Of a stretch of 64,000 nucleotides of DNA, positions 51,625-59,217 are shown in pieces. The translations under genes and the position numbers were made by a program. The notes beneath the pieces were generated by a model, which was given only the letters and a program-made list of their open reading frames with translations, was not told the origin of the DNA and did no database searches. The DNA comes from Mycobacterium gordonae (GTDB lineage Bacteria > Actinomycetota > Actinomycetes > Mycobacteriales > Mycobacteriaceae). Where the stretch lies: NCBI RefSeq assembly GCF_001417955.2, contig NZ_LKTM01000361.1, forward strand, positions 118,048-182,047, in the 5' to 3' direction. Position 1 is the first letter of the stretch; every line of letters begins with the position of its first letter.

Positions 51625-53295
51625 ATGGTCAATTTTCCGATGTTGCCACCGGAAATCAATTCTCTGCTGATGTTCAGCGGCGCGGGTTCTGCGCCGATGG
51701 TGGACGCGGCGGCGGCTTGGAACGGATTGGCCGAGGAGTTGGGCACGGCGGCGGATTCGTTCTCCTCGGTGACTTCAGGCCTGACCGGTCAGGCATGGCA
51801 GGGCCCGGCCGCGGCGGCAATGACCGCCGCGGCCGCGCCGTATGCCGGGTGGCTGAGCGCGGCGTCGGCGAGTGCTGCAGGTGCGGCGGCGCAGGCTCAG
51901 GCGGTGGTTGGCGCGTTCGAGGCCGCGCAGTTGGCGACGGTGCATCCGCTGCTGGTGGAGGCCAACCGCAGCGCGTTCGTGCAACTGGTTCGCTCGAATT
52001 TTCTGGGCATCTTCGGGCCGGCGATCGCTGCTTTCGAGTCCGACTATGAGGCGATGTGGGCCGCCGACGTCACCGCCATGACCGAATACCACGCAAGCGC
52101 AGCAGCGGCCGCCGCCGGGTTGAACCCGTTCGAGCAGTTGCTGCAGGCTCTGCCGTTCAACCTCGGCATCGGGAACAGACCGGGCACTAACGGCAATATC
52201 GGCAACGGCAACAACGGCAACGCCAACCTCGGTAGCGGCAACACGGGAAGCGGAAACCTCGGCGGCGGAAACGGCCGGGTTGGGCTGGCGGCCAATGGGA
52301 ACATCGGCAGCGGGAACCTCGGCAATAACAACTTCGGCAGCGGCAACCGGGGCAACGACAACATCGGCTTCGGAAACCTCGGCAACCCCGCGACCAGCAC
52401 CAACCCGGGCGCGAACTTCGGCTTTGGGAATTTCGGCAACGGAAACTTCGGAATCGGAAACCGGGGCGACCTCAACGTCGGCGCGGGCAACACCGGCACC
52501 GGCAACGTCGGCTTCGGTCTCACCGGCAACAAGTTGGTCGGTGTCGGGGGTATCTACTACGACTCGGCGACGGCCCAGTTCGTGTTCAACGGCCTGAATT
52601 CGGGCGCCGGAAATATCGGCTTCGGTAACTCGGGCACCCACAACATCGGTTTCTTCAACTCCGGTGACGGCAATGTCGGCATTTTCAACTCCGGTTTCAA
52701 CACCATTCCTGCCGATGTGGGCAAGATTCAAGGCATCGGCATCGGACAATCCGGCTTCGGCAACATCGGCATCGGGAACACCGGCAACGGCAACTTCGGG
52801 CTGGGTAACTCGGGGGCGTTGGACACCGGCTTCTTCAACGCGGGTCAGGTGAATACCGGCTGGGGGAATGGCGGCGGCACCGCACTCGGCGGCAACACCG
52901 GATTCTGGAATTCGGGAAGCACTAACACGGGTTGGGGAAATTCGGGAAGTGCGAATACCGGCTTGTGGAACTCCGGCAGCCTGAACACCGGCGTGGGTAG
53001 CGTGACCGACCAACCCGGCCCGAACTCGGGCTTCGGCAACACCGGTACCGGCTCGTCGGGCTTCTTCAATACGGCTGCGGGAGGCACCGGATTCAACGGA
53101 CGAAACTCGGGCTTCTTCAACTCGGCCAGCGGCGGCAGCCTCGGGGACGGGCAGCTATCCGGGTTCTTCAACACAGCGGTGACGAGCGCCGCCAACCCCA
53201 ACACCGCCAGCCTGGTCACCGGCTTGCTGAACACCGGCAACCGGGTCGCGGGTCTGTTCAGCATCGTGTCGCTGTTGAGGCAACTAGGCGCGTAG
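51625..53295 (+). CDS. PPE-family protein, MPTR subfamily
   Basis: 556 aa. N-terminal 180-residue PPE domain (VNFPMLPPEINSLLMFSGAG; WQGPAAAAMTAAAAPY with the WxG turn), then NxGxGN pentapeptide repeats from about residue 185. Family members are exported by ESX-5, found in slow growers, and usually pair with PE proteins; no PE gene is adjacent. ATG 51625 with TCAGGAGG upstream. Preceded by a DosR-like box. Confidence 0.95.
   Translation: MVNFPMLPPEINSLLMFSGAGSAPMVDAAAAWNGLAEELGTAADSFSSVTSGLTGQAWQGPAAAAMTAAAAPYAGWLSAASASAAGAAAQAQAVVGAFEAAQLATVHPLLVEANRSAFVQLVRSNFLGIFGPAIAAFESDYEAMWAADVTAMTEYHASAAAAAAGLNPFEQLLQALPFNLGIGNRPGTNGNIGNGNNGNANLGSGNTGSGNLGGGNGRVGLAANGNIGSGNLGNNNFGSGNRGNDNIGFGNLGNPATSTNPGANFGFGNFGNGNFGIGNRGDLNVGAGNTGTGNVGFGLTGNKLVGVGGIYYDSATAQFVFNGLNSGAGNIGFGNSGTHNIGFFNSGDGNVGIFNSGFNTIPADVGKIQGIGIGQSGFGNIGIGNTGNGNFGLGNSGALDTGFFNAGQVNTGWGNGGGTALGGNTGFWNSGSTNTGWGNSGSANTGLWNSGSLNTGVGSVTDQPGPNSGFGNTGTGSSGFFNTAAGGTGFNGRNSGFFNSASGGSLGDGQLSGFFNTAVTSAANPNTASLVTGLLNTGNRVAGLFSIVSLLRQLGA
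52170..53250 (+). repeat. MPTR (major polymorphic tandem repeats) within the PPE gene
   Basis: Degenerate 15-nt units encode NxGxGN-type pentapeptides (NIGSGNLGN, NTGFWNSGS, NSGFFNT and similar). The unit character shifts from NxGSGN in the first half to N(T/S)GxxN in the second. Repeats are imperfect, not a CRISPR array, and lie in one reading frame. Confidence 0.9.
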
Positions 53296-53304
53296 CGGGT
53301 CGCC

Positions 53305-54450
53305 TCAGACCATCGCGGTCGGCGGGATCTTGAGCCCAATTGCCAAGGCGCCGGCCAGTTCTCGGCCGGTGTCGTAGTCGAAGATCACGTGTCCGCTGAT
53401 CACGTCGACGTCGCGCTTGGCCCGTTGCAGCGGGTTGTCGAGGAAGTGGGCGCTGGCGCCCGATGCTTCGAGCAGATCCGCGATGACGCCGCGGGATTCC
53501 TTGACGATGTGTGCGGCGGCCAGGCGTGCGTCGGCGCGCACCGCGCGGGGCACGTTGTTGCCGCTGGCCAGGATGTCGTCGATGCGGCCGGTGGTGTCCT
53601 GCAGTAGGCCGTGCAGGGCGCGCAGCCGGACGCGGGCCTGGCCGAGGCGGGCCTGGGCGGCGGGCTTGTCCTTCTGGCTGGTGCCCTCGTAGGCGATGAC
53701 GCGTTCGCTGAGGCGCTGCGTGTAGATCTCCGTGACGCGTTCAGCGGCGCCGAGGGCCGGCATGGCGGCGGAGAGCGCGAGTGCGGGCACCAGGGGCCAG
53801 CGGTAGACGTCCGCGTCGTGCAGCCGGGCGCCGGGCGTGGTGCCGGCGTAGATGTCGGTGATCTTGACCAGGCGGTGCTCGGGGACGAAGACGTGGTCGG
53901 CGACGATGTCGTTGGATCCGGTGGCGCACATGCCGTCGGTGTGCCAGACGTCGACGATGCTGATGTCGTCGGCCGGGATGAGCGCGAGCGCCGGGTAGAT
54001 GCTGTCGTCCGGGCCGCAGAGTGCGCCGACGATGGTCCAGTTGCCGTGCATCACGCCGGTGGCCCAGGACCAGCGTCCGCTCAGGGTGACCCCGCCGTCA
54101 GCGGGTGTGCCGCGGCCGGTGGGGGCCAGCGGGGCCGAGGCGAAAAAGGGCTTGGTCGCGAAGCCTTCGGCCTGGGCCTGCTCGTCGAACAGGGACAGCA
54201 TCCAGGTGTGCAGGGTGTAGAACGCGGCGGTCCAGGCGGTGGAGGCGCAACCGTGGGCCATTCGGCGGACCGGGTCGAAAATGGCTGCGAATTCGGCTTG
54301 TTGGCCGCCGTAGCCTTTGGGCTTGAGGAGCTCGGTGAAGCCGGACTCGCGGAGTTCGTCGACGGTGGCGTCGGGGAGCCGGCGCAGCCGTTCGGCTTCC
54401 TGGGCGCGCTGCTGGAGGCGGTCGACGAAATCGTCATTGATAGCCGTCAT
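53305..54450 (-). CDS. acyl-CoA-dehydrogenase-fold flavin monooxygenase (HsaA-like)
   Basis: 381 aa. Same fold as the gene at 20799: GYGGQQAEF, STAWTAAFYTLHTWML, SGRWSWATGVMHGNWTIVGA, CATGSNDIVADHVFVPEHR, and a C-terminal helical bundle. Group D flavin monooxygenase, needs a reductase. ATG 54450 lies 7 nt after a perfect palindrome and 32 nt after the upstream tetR stop, so operon and operator are nested. Convergent with the PPE gene. Confidence 0.82.
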   Translation of the reverse strand: MTAINDDFVDRLQQRAQEAERLRRLPDATVDELRESGFTELLKPKGYGGQQAEFAAIFDPVRRMAHGCASTAWTAAFYTLHTWMLSLFDEQAQAEGFATKPFFASAPLAPTGRGTPADGGVTLSGRWSWATGVMHGNWTIVGALCGPDDSIYPALALIPADDISIVDVWHTDGMCATGSNDIVADHVFVPEHRLVKITDIYAGTTPGARLHDADVYRWPLVPALALSAAMPALGAAERVTEIYTQRLSERVIAYEGTSQKDKPAAQARLGQARVRLRALHGLLQDTTGRIDDILASGNNVPRAVRADARLAAAHIVKESRGVIADLLEASGASAHFLDNPLQRAKRDVDVISGHVIFDYDTGRELAGALAIGLKIPPTAMV

Positions 54451-54456
54451 AGTTTC

Positions 54457-54476
54457 ACCATACCTTTGGGTATGGT
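54457..54476. promoter_or_regulatory. perfect palindrome between tetR and the flavin monooxygenase gene
   Basis: ACCATACC-TTTG-GGTATGGT has 8-bp perfect arms and a 4-nt loop. It lies in the 31-nt gap between the two minus-strand genes. Likely the TetR operator, though it could act as an RNA hairpin near the ribosome site of the downstream gene. Confidence 0.6.
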
Positions 54477-54481
54477 CGTGC

Positions 54482-55024
54482 TTACGGGCGGAGCAGGAAG
54501 TCCAGGAATTTCTCGCGCTGCTGCTTTTCCGGTGTGCCGACCGACAGATGCAGCAGGCCGATGCCGGCGGCGAAGGTGGTTCCGGCGCGCAGCGCGGCTT
54601 CGTCGGCATCAAATCCGAAGTCGCGGAAGGCGCGTCGCACCTGCTTGAACAGCCGGCCGTCGGCGGCGCGGATGGCGGCGGCGATGTCTTCGTCGGATCG
54701 CGCCCACTCGCGCATAGCGCGTTCCAGAGTCCAGTGGGTTGGCTTGATGAGCAGCGCGATCATCTGGGACAACCGTTCGCGTGGTTCGGTGTCGCCGAGT
54801 TGCTCGATCTCGCGCAGTTCGTCGTCCTTGAGCCGGGTCCAGGATTCGATTAGGGCCTTGCGGTAGGCCGCCATGTCGGCGAAATGCCAGTAGAAGCTGC
54901 CCTTGGTGACGTTCAGGCGCGCGCAGAGCCGGTCGAGTTTGAGGGCATTGAGGCCTTCGTCGGCCACCGTCGCGTAGCCCGCCTGCAGCCAATCGTCCAC
55001 TGTGAGACGGCTGCTGGTCGCCAT
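54482..55024 (-). CDS. TetR-family regulator
   Basis: 180 aa. The helix-turn-helix reads GLNALKLDRLCARLNVTKGSFYWHF, shown here in part as LCARLNVTKGSFYWHF. The ligand domain has conserved EWARSDEDIAAAIRAAD. It lies upstream of the flavin monooxygenase gene on the same strand, a common arrangement for local control. Divergent from the Ser/Thr kinase gene with 32 nt between. Confidence 0.88.
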   Translation of the reverse strand: MATSSRLTVDDWLQAGYATVADEGLNALKLDRLCARLNVTKGSFYWHFADMAAYRKALIESWTRLKDDELREIEQLGDTEPRERLSQMIALLIKPTHWTLERAMREWARSDEDIAAAIRAADGRLFKQVRRAFRDFGFDADEAALRAGTTFAAGIGLLHLSVGTPEKQQREKFLDFLLRP

Positions 55025-55056
55025 AGAACGCAGCCTACGTGTGGAAGGATCGGGTG

Positions 55057-56472
55057 ATGACTTCGCCGCGTGGCGGGTCGCGTGTCGGGACCCGATTCGG
55101 ACCGTACGAACTGCGATCCGTGCTGGGCACGGGCGGTATGGGCGAGGTGTACCGGGCCTTCGACACCGGTCGCGGGCGGATGGTGGCGTTGAAGCTGCTG
55201 CGCCCGGATCTGGCCGCCGACCCGCAATATCAGGAGCGGTTCCGGCGGGAGTCGCAGATCGCAGCGCGGCTGCAGGAACCGCACGTCATCCCGGTGCACG
55301 ACTTCGGCGCGATCGGCGGAGTGCTGTTCATCGACATGCGCCTGGTGGACGGCGGCAGCCTCCGTGACATGCTGCAGGCTCGCGGTCCACTGGCGCCGGC
55401 GGATGCGGTGGCCATCGTCGCTCAGGTGGCGTCGGCGCTCGATGCCGCCCACGCGGACGGCTTGGTGCACCGCGACGTCAAGCCGGAGAACGTGCTGATC
55501 AACGCGGACGGGTTTGCCTATCTCGTCGACTTCGGGATCGCCCGAGGCGGCGGGGATCCTAGTTTGACGGGCGCGGGGTTGCCGATCGGGTCGTATCTGT
55601 ACATGGCGCCGGAGCGCTTCAACGGGGACTGGGTCGGGCCGGCGACCGACGTCTACTCGCTGGCCTGCCTGTTGTACGAATGCCTGACGGGCAGAACACC
55701 TTTCGACTTTCCCGAACCCGCCGCGGTGATGAGCGCGCACCTCTTCTCGGCGCCGCCGCGGCCGAGCATCATGCGCCGCGGCGTTTCTCGGGCTTTCGAC
55801 GGGGTGATCGCGAAGGGGATGGCCAAACAGCCTGCGGCACGGTTCGTTTCGGCCGGCGAGCTGGCCCGGTCGGCCGCGGCGGTGGTGAGCCCGCCGTCGG
55901 GCACGCGGCCATTTGCCACCGATTATCCCAATCCCGAGGACACCGGTTTCAGTCCTTATCCTTCACCGGCTCCTGCGCCGGTGGCGTTGCGGCGAAGTCG
56001 CCTGCCGTTTTTGGTGGGCGGCTTCGCGGCGCTGATGCTGGTGATCGCGGCCGTGTTGGCGGCGGTCTTGGCCTTCGGTGGCCGGTCGGGTCCGTCGGCG
56101 CCGTCGGCGTTGCCGGGTAGTTCGGTGGCCCCGTCCTTGTCCCGGCCGGTGGATGGCGCCGACGCGTTGGGCTTCGTCGGGCATACGGCGCGCTGTGACC
56201 CGGGCAGTCCGCCTGCGGCGGTGTTGCGGACCGCGAAGTCGTTGGTGGTGGTGTGTCAGGCGGGGTCGGACAGCTTTTACTACCGCGGTGAGCGGATCAG
56301 CGACGGCGCGCATATCGAATTAAGCGGTGCCGTAAGGGCTTCCGGCGGGTTCGACGTGGTGAATCCGGCGAACGGGGTGCGCTACCAGATTCGTCCGGAG
56401 ATGCTTACCATTCTCAGTGGTAGTCATGTTGATTCGGCGGAACCGGCGCTGCAGTACGCCGGGGCGGGTTGA
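55057..56472 (+). CDS. receptor-type Ser/Thr protein kinase
   Basis: 471 aa. Kinase domain about 15-280 with SVLGTGGMGEVY loop, Lys46 in VALKLL, HRDVKPEN (138-145), DFGIAR (158-163) and YMAPER. One transmembrane helix (FLVGGFAALMLVIAAVLAAVLA, split as FLVGGFAALMLVIA) near 318-340, then an external domain of about 130 residues with two cysteines, resembling PknE/PknF-type sensor parts, not PASTA. ATG 55057 with AAGGA upstream; GTG 55054 is adjacent. Divergent from the TetR gene. Confidence 0.9.
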   Translation: MTSPRGGSRVGTRFGPYELRSVLGTGGMGEVYRAFDTGRGRMVALKLLRPDLAADPQYQERFRRESQIAARLQEPHVIPVHDFGAIGGVLFIDMRLVDGGSLRDMLQARGPLAPADAVAIVAQVASALDAAHADGLVHRDVKPENVLINADGFAYLVDFGIARGGGDPSLTGAGLPIGSYLYMAPERFNGDWVGPATDVYSLACLLYECLTGRTPFDFPEPAAVMSAHLFSAPPRPSIMRRGVSRAFDGVIAKGMAKQPAARFVSAGELARSAAAVVSPPSGTRPFATDYPNPEDTGFSPYPSPAPAPVALRRSRLPFLVGGFAALMLVIAAVLAAVLAFGGRSGPSAPSALPGSSVAPSLSRPVDGADALGFVGHTARCDPGSPPAAVLRTAKSLVVVCQAGSDSFYYRGERISDGAHIELSGAVRASGGFDVVNPANGVRYQIRPEMLTILSGSHVDSAEPALQYAGAG

Positions 56473-56527
56473 GGTCCTGCGGGTTCTCGCTCGGCGGTGG
56501 AACAACTTTGCGGGTGGAGGTCGAGTC

Positions 56528-56836
56528 ATGATCAAGCACATTCTCGGCGCTGCTGCGGTGTCCTTCACGGTCGGTGCGGCAGTCACCGTGGCCCCGGTGG
56601 CGATGGCGGACACCTACTGCGGCAAGTCCAGTCGCGGGGCGTCGGTCTACGCCGGCAACTCGGACACCTCGTGCGAATTCGCGTTGAAGACCGCGGAGAC
56701 CTACCACGCAATTGGCAATGGCTCGGCGCCGTTCGACGTCTACAGCCCGGTGACCGGCCGGACGTATTCGATGACGTGTACGGCCGCCGGATCCGTATGC
56801 CAGGGCGGCAATAACGCATTGGTGTACTTGCGCTAG
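56528..56836 (+). CDS. small secreted cysteine-containing protein
   Basis: 102 aa. Signal peptide (LGAAAVSFTVGAAVTVAPVA) with AMA cleavage. The mature 75 residues have four cysteines (DTYCGKSS, DTSCEFAL, SMTCTAAG, SVCQGG), likely two disulfides. I do not know its role; similar small exported proteins are common in mycobacteria and its mature part weakly resembles the external domain of the preceding kinase (YxI..NPANG versus VYSPVTGRTYSM). It starts 55 nt after the kinase stop. Confidence 0.7.
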   Translation: MIKHILGAAAVSFTVGAAVTVAPVAMADTYCGKSSRGASVYAGNSDTSCEFALKTAETYHAIGNGSAPFDVYSPVTGRTYSMTCTAAGSVCQGGNNALVYLR

Positions 56837-56861
56837 GCCTCGTGGGCGCTGGCACAGTCGA

Positions 56862-57386
56862 CTAGTTGGTTGCCCGCCTTTGCGCGCCGATGCTTTGGCG
56901 TCCCCATTGTGGCCGTAGTGGGGGCAGGTCGGTGAGCCCGGGATCCGGCGGCACGGGACCCTCTCCGTCGTCGTTATCCCAACGGCGGCCGTACTGGTCG
57001 GGCATGTCACCCCAGCCCCAGTACGGCAGGGGAAACTGCGGCACGATGCCTAGCTCAACGTCAGGGTCGATCCGCCGAGGCTCCACCACGCACAGGTGCG
57101 TCCAGCTGTCGCCGAAGTCGAATTCGTAGAGGAACTTTTCACCCAGCTCGAGCGCGGACAGTCTGACGGCGACCGCATCCTCGGAGTCGATGAAGCCGCC
57201 GTCGGCGAACTGGAACTGGGACAGATGCGCGCGGTCCCAACGGGCGAACGCGGTGTCGATCGCATCGGCGAGTTGTCCGAATGTATGCGAGCGTGCCGCG
57301 GCGAAGACCCGGCCCGGACGAGGCCAGAAAATCCGGCCGTGACCGCTGATCAACTCCACCCGAATCGACAACCATGTCCGCGCCAT
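56862..57386 (-). CDS. plasmid pRiA4b Orf3-like domain protein
   Basis: 174 aa. The FLYEFDFGDSWTHLCVVE segment with preceding LADAIDTAF and DGGFIDSEDAV fits the pRiA4b ORF-3 family, often found with mobile elements. The C-terminal region has PLPYWGWGDMPDQYGRRW. Function unknown; no transposase is nearby. ATG 57386 is divergent from vapB with 88 nt between. Confidence 0.75.
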   Translation of the reverse strand: MARTWLSIRVELISGHGRIFWPRPGRVFAAARSHTFGQLADAIDTAFARWDRAHLSQFQFADGGFIDSEDAVAVRLSALELGEKFLYEFDFGDSWTHLCVVEPRRIDPDVELGIVPQFPLPYWGWGDMPDQYGRRWDNDDGEGPVPPDPGLTDLPPLRPQWGRQSIGAQRRATN

Positions 57387-57474
57387 GACTGCCTACGGTA
57401 GTCCCGCGTTGTCGCTATGAGGCGGGCAAACGCAATGCCGTTTCGGCCAGAGCGGCACGTGCGAAGATGACGCC

Positions 57475-57705
57475 ATGCCCAGCGTGCGCATCGATGGCAT
57501 TCCCGAGGACAGCTACCGAGTGTTAAAAGAACGCGCGGCCCGCTCTGGCCAGTCGTTGCCGCAGTACCTCCGCAGTCGGTTGATTGCCGAGGCGAGCCAA
57601 CCCACACTGGAAGAAGTCGTCGAACGAGTGGCGTCGCACCGCGGCGGTCGAGTATCGGTTGAGGCGGCGGTCGAACATATTCGGGCCGAGCGTGATCAGC
57701 GTTGA
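57475..57705 (+). CDS. vapB: VapB/FitA-type antitoxin
   Basis: 76 aa. N-terminal ribbon-helix-helix (PSVRIDGIPEDSYRVLKERA then SGQSLPQYLRSRLI) and a C-terminal toxin-binding tail. Antitoxins of this type bind their own promoter and neutralise a PIN-domain RNase. The expected vapC starts inside the end of this gene but is cut after about 20 codons, so the antitoxin is now an orphan. Confidence 0.8.
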   Translation: MPSVRIDGIPEDSYRVLKERAARSGQSLPQYLRSRLIAEASQPTLEEVVERVASHRGGRVSVEAAVEHIRAERDQR

Positions 57706-57753
57706 TGCGAGCGTGCTGGCTGGTGCGTCGTCGGATGCTCGCCAGTTAACCCC
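57692..57753 (+). pseudogene. vapC remnant (first ~20 codons of a PIN-domain toxin)
   Basis: GTG 57692 overlaps the vapB end by 14 nt, the usual vapBC layout, and encodes VISVDASVLAGASSDARQL, matching the PIN start with its first Asp. The sequence then runs directly into the stop codon of the convergent GlcD-like gene at 57754, so nearly the whole toxin has been deleted. Confidence 0.65.
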
Positions 57754-59136
57754 TTACTCGCCGAACACCACGCCGGGGTTGAGAATGCCTGCGGGGTCGA
57801 AGCTTTCCTTGATCCGCCGCATCAACGCCACCTTGGCAGGGTCTTCCAGCTTCAAGTAGTACGGCGTCTTGGCGCGCCCCAGTCCGTGCTCGCCGGAGAT
57901 CGCCCCACCCAATTCCATTGCCAGCGCGAAGATATCGGTCATCAGCTGCTTGCGGGCCACCTCATCCTTCAACAGGATCGCCAAGTGCACATTGCCGTCG
58001 CCGGCATGCCCGCAGCCTGCCACACCACCGCCGGCCGCCGAAGCCAAACCACGCACTGTGGAAAGGAATTTCGGCATCGCCGAACGCGGCACCACGGTGT
58101 CGATGATGTCGTCGGCCCCGATCGCCTTGGCCGTCCAGAACGCCTTCTCCCGCGCCTCGATGAGCCGGCGCGCCGACCCGCCCTCCAGCACGTAAGCGTC
58201 CACCGCACCCAACTCGGCCAGCAGCTCACCGGTGCGCTCGACGTCCTCGTCCAACCGATCTGACGTCCGGTTCTCAAGCCCCACAACGAGATACGCGGCA
58301 CAGCTGTCCCGCACCCGGTCCGGAATGCCCAGCTCCAGATTCTGGGTGTGGATAATCGCGGCCATCGTCAGGTTGTCGATGTATTCGAGGATGTAGGGCG
58401 CCAGCCCAGCGGCCAGCACGGCGGGCACCGCCGTCATCACCTGGTCGAAGTCGGCGAATGGCGCTACCACCGTCGCGCTGTGGTCCAGCCGCGGGTACAG
58501 CTTGACGATCACCTCGGTAGCCAGCGCCAGGGTGCCTTCGGAGCCGACGATCAGCTGCGTCAGGTCATAGCCCGTCGACACCTTGGCGATCTTGCCGCCG
58601 GTGCGGATGATCTCGCCCGTCGGCAACACCGCCTGCAACCCGAGCACGTTGTGGCGGGACACCCCGTATTTGACCGCACGCATCCCGCCCGCGTTGGTGC
58701 CGACGTTGCCGCCGACGCTGGCGGACAGCTCACCCGGGTACACCATGTAGCGCAGCCCGTACTCGTCGGTGGCGGCGTCGAGTTCGGTCAGCGTGATCCC
58801 GGGCTGCACGACGGCGACCTGGTTGGTGGTGTCGACCTCGAGGACCTTGTTCATCCGCTCGAAGGAGATCAGCAGCCCGCCGGCCGCGGGGCGCGCGGCA
58901 CCCGACAAGCCCGACCCTGAGCCGCGGGCCGTCACCGGAACCCCGTGCTCGGAGGCGGCTTTGAGCAGTTGCGCGACCTCCTCGGCGGTGGCCGGCTTCG
59001 CAACGTAGGCCGGCTGCACCGGCGACTGCGTCAGCTCCTCGTCGTGGGAGTAGTCCTCGGGGACCGCGTCGCCGGCCAGCAGGTGCTCCGCGCCGACGAT
59101 CTCGGCGAACCGCGCTGTCATGTCGCTCATCGGCAT
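57754..59136 (-). CDS. FAD-linked oxidase, GlcD/D-lactate dehydrogenase type (Rv2280-like)
   Basis: 460 aa. FAD-binding type 4 N-terminus (PVTARGSGSGLSGAARP, GNVGTNAGGMRAVKYGVSRHNVLGL) and C-terminal FAD-oxidase domain ending GCGHAGDGNVHLAIL and GAISGEHGLGRAK, with a final GILNPG. Oxidises glycolate, D-lactate or D-2-hydroxyglutarate-type acids. ATG 59136 after GAAGGA; ATG 59130 is also possible. Divergent from the triacylglycerol synthase gene by 81 nt. Confidence 0.88.
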   Translation of the reverse strand: MPMSDMTARFAEIVGAEHLLAGDAVPEDYSHDEELTQSPVQPAYVAKPATAEEVAQLLKAASEHGVPVTARGSGSGLSGAARPAAGGLLISFERMNKVLEVDTTNQVAVVQPGITLTELDAATDEYGLRYMVYPGELSASVGGNVGTNAGGMRAVKYGVSRHNVLGLQAVLPTGEIIRTGGKIAKVSTGYDLTQLIVGSEGTLALATEVIVKLYPRLDHSATVVAPFADFDQVMTAVPAVLAAGLAPYILEYIDNLTMAAIIHTQNLELGIPDRVRDSCAAYLVVGLENRTSDRLDEDVERTGELLAELGAVDAYVLEGGSARRLIEAREKAFWTAKAIGADDIIDTVVPRSAMPKFLSTVRGLASAAGGGVAGCGHAGDGNVHLAILLKDEVARKQLMTDIFALAMELGGAISGEHGLGRAKTPYYLKLEDPAKVALMRRIKESFDPAGILNPGVVFGE

Positions 59137-59217
59137 CAATCTATCCTTCGTTCGGCCCTGAAAGGTGAGGACTTCTGACTCTCACCAGCGCACCCGTTGG
59201 GGCGGATAGTAGCGGCC

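Noticed and set aside
52170..53250. Regular repeats that might suggest a CRISPR array or satellite
   Set aside because: The units are 15-nt codon-phased MPTR repeats of a PPE protein, with no constant repeats or spacers and no cas genes.
59165..59184. DosR-like box before the triacylglycerol synthase
   Set aside because: About 12 of 20 matches, the second half is poor, and there is no TANNNT at the spacing found in the convincing promoters; the ATG is only 34 nt away.
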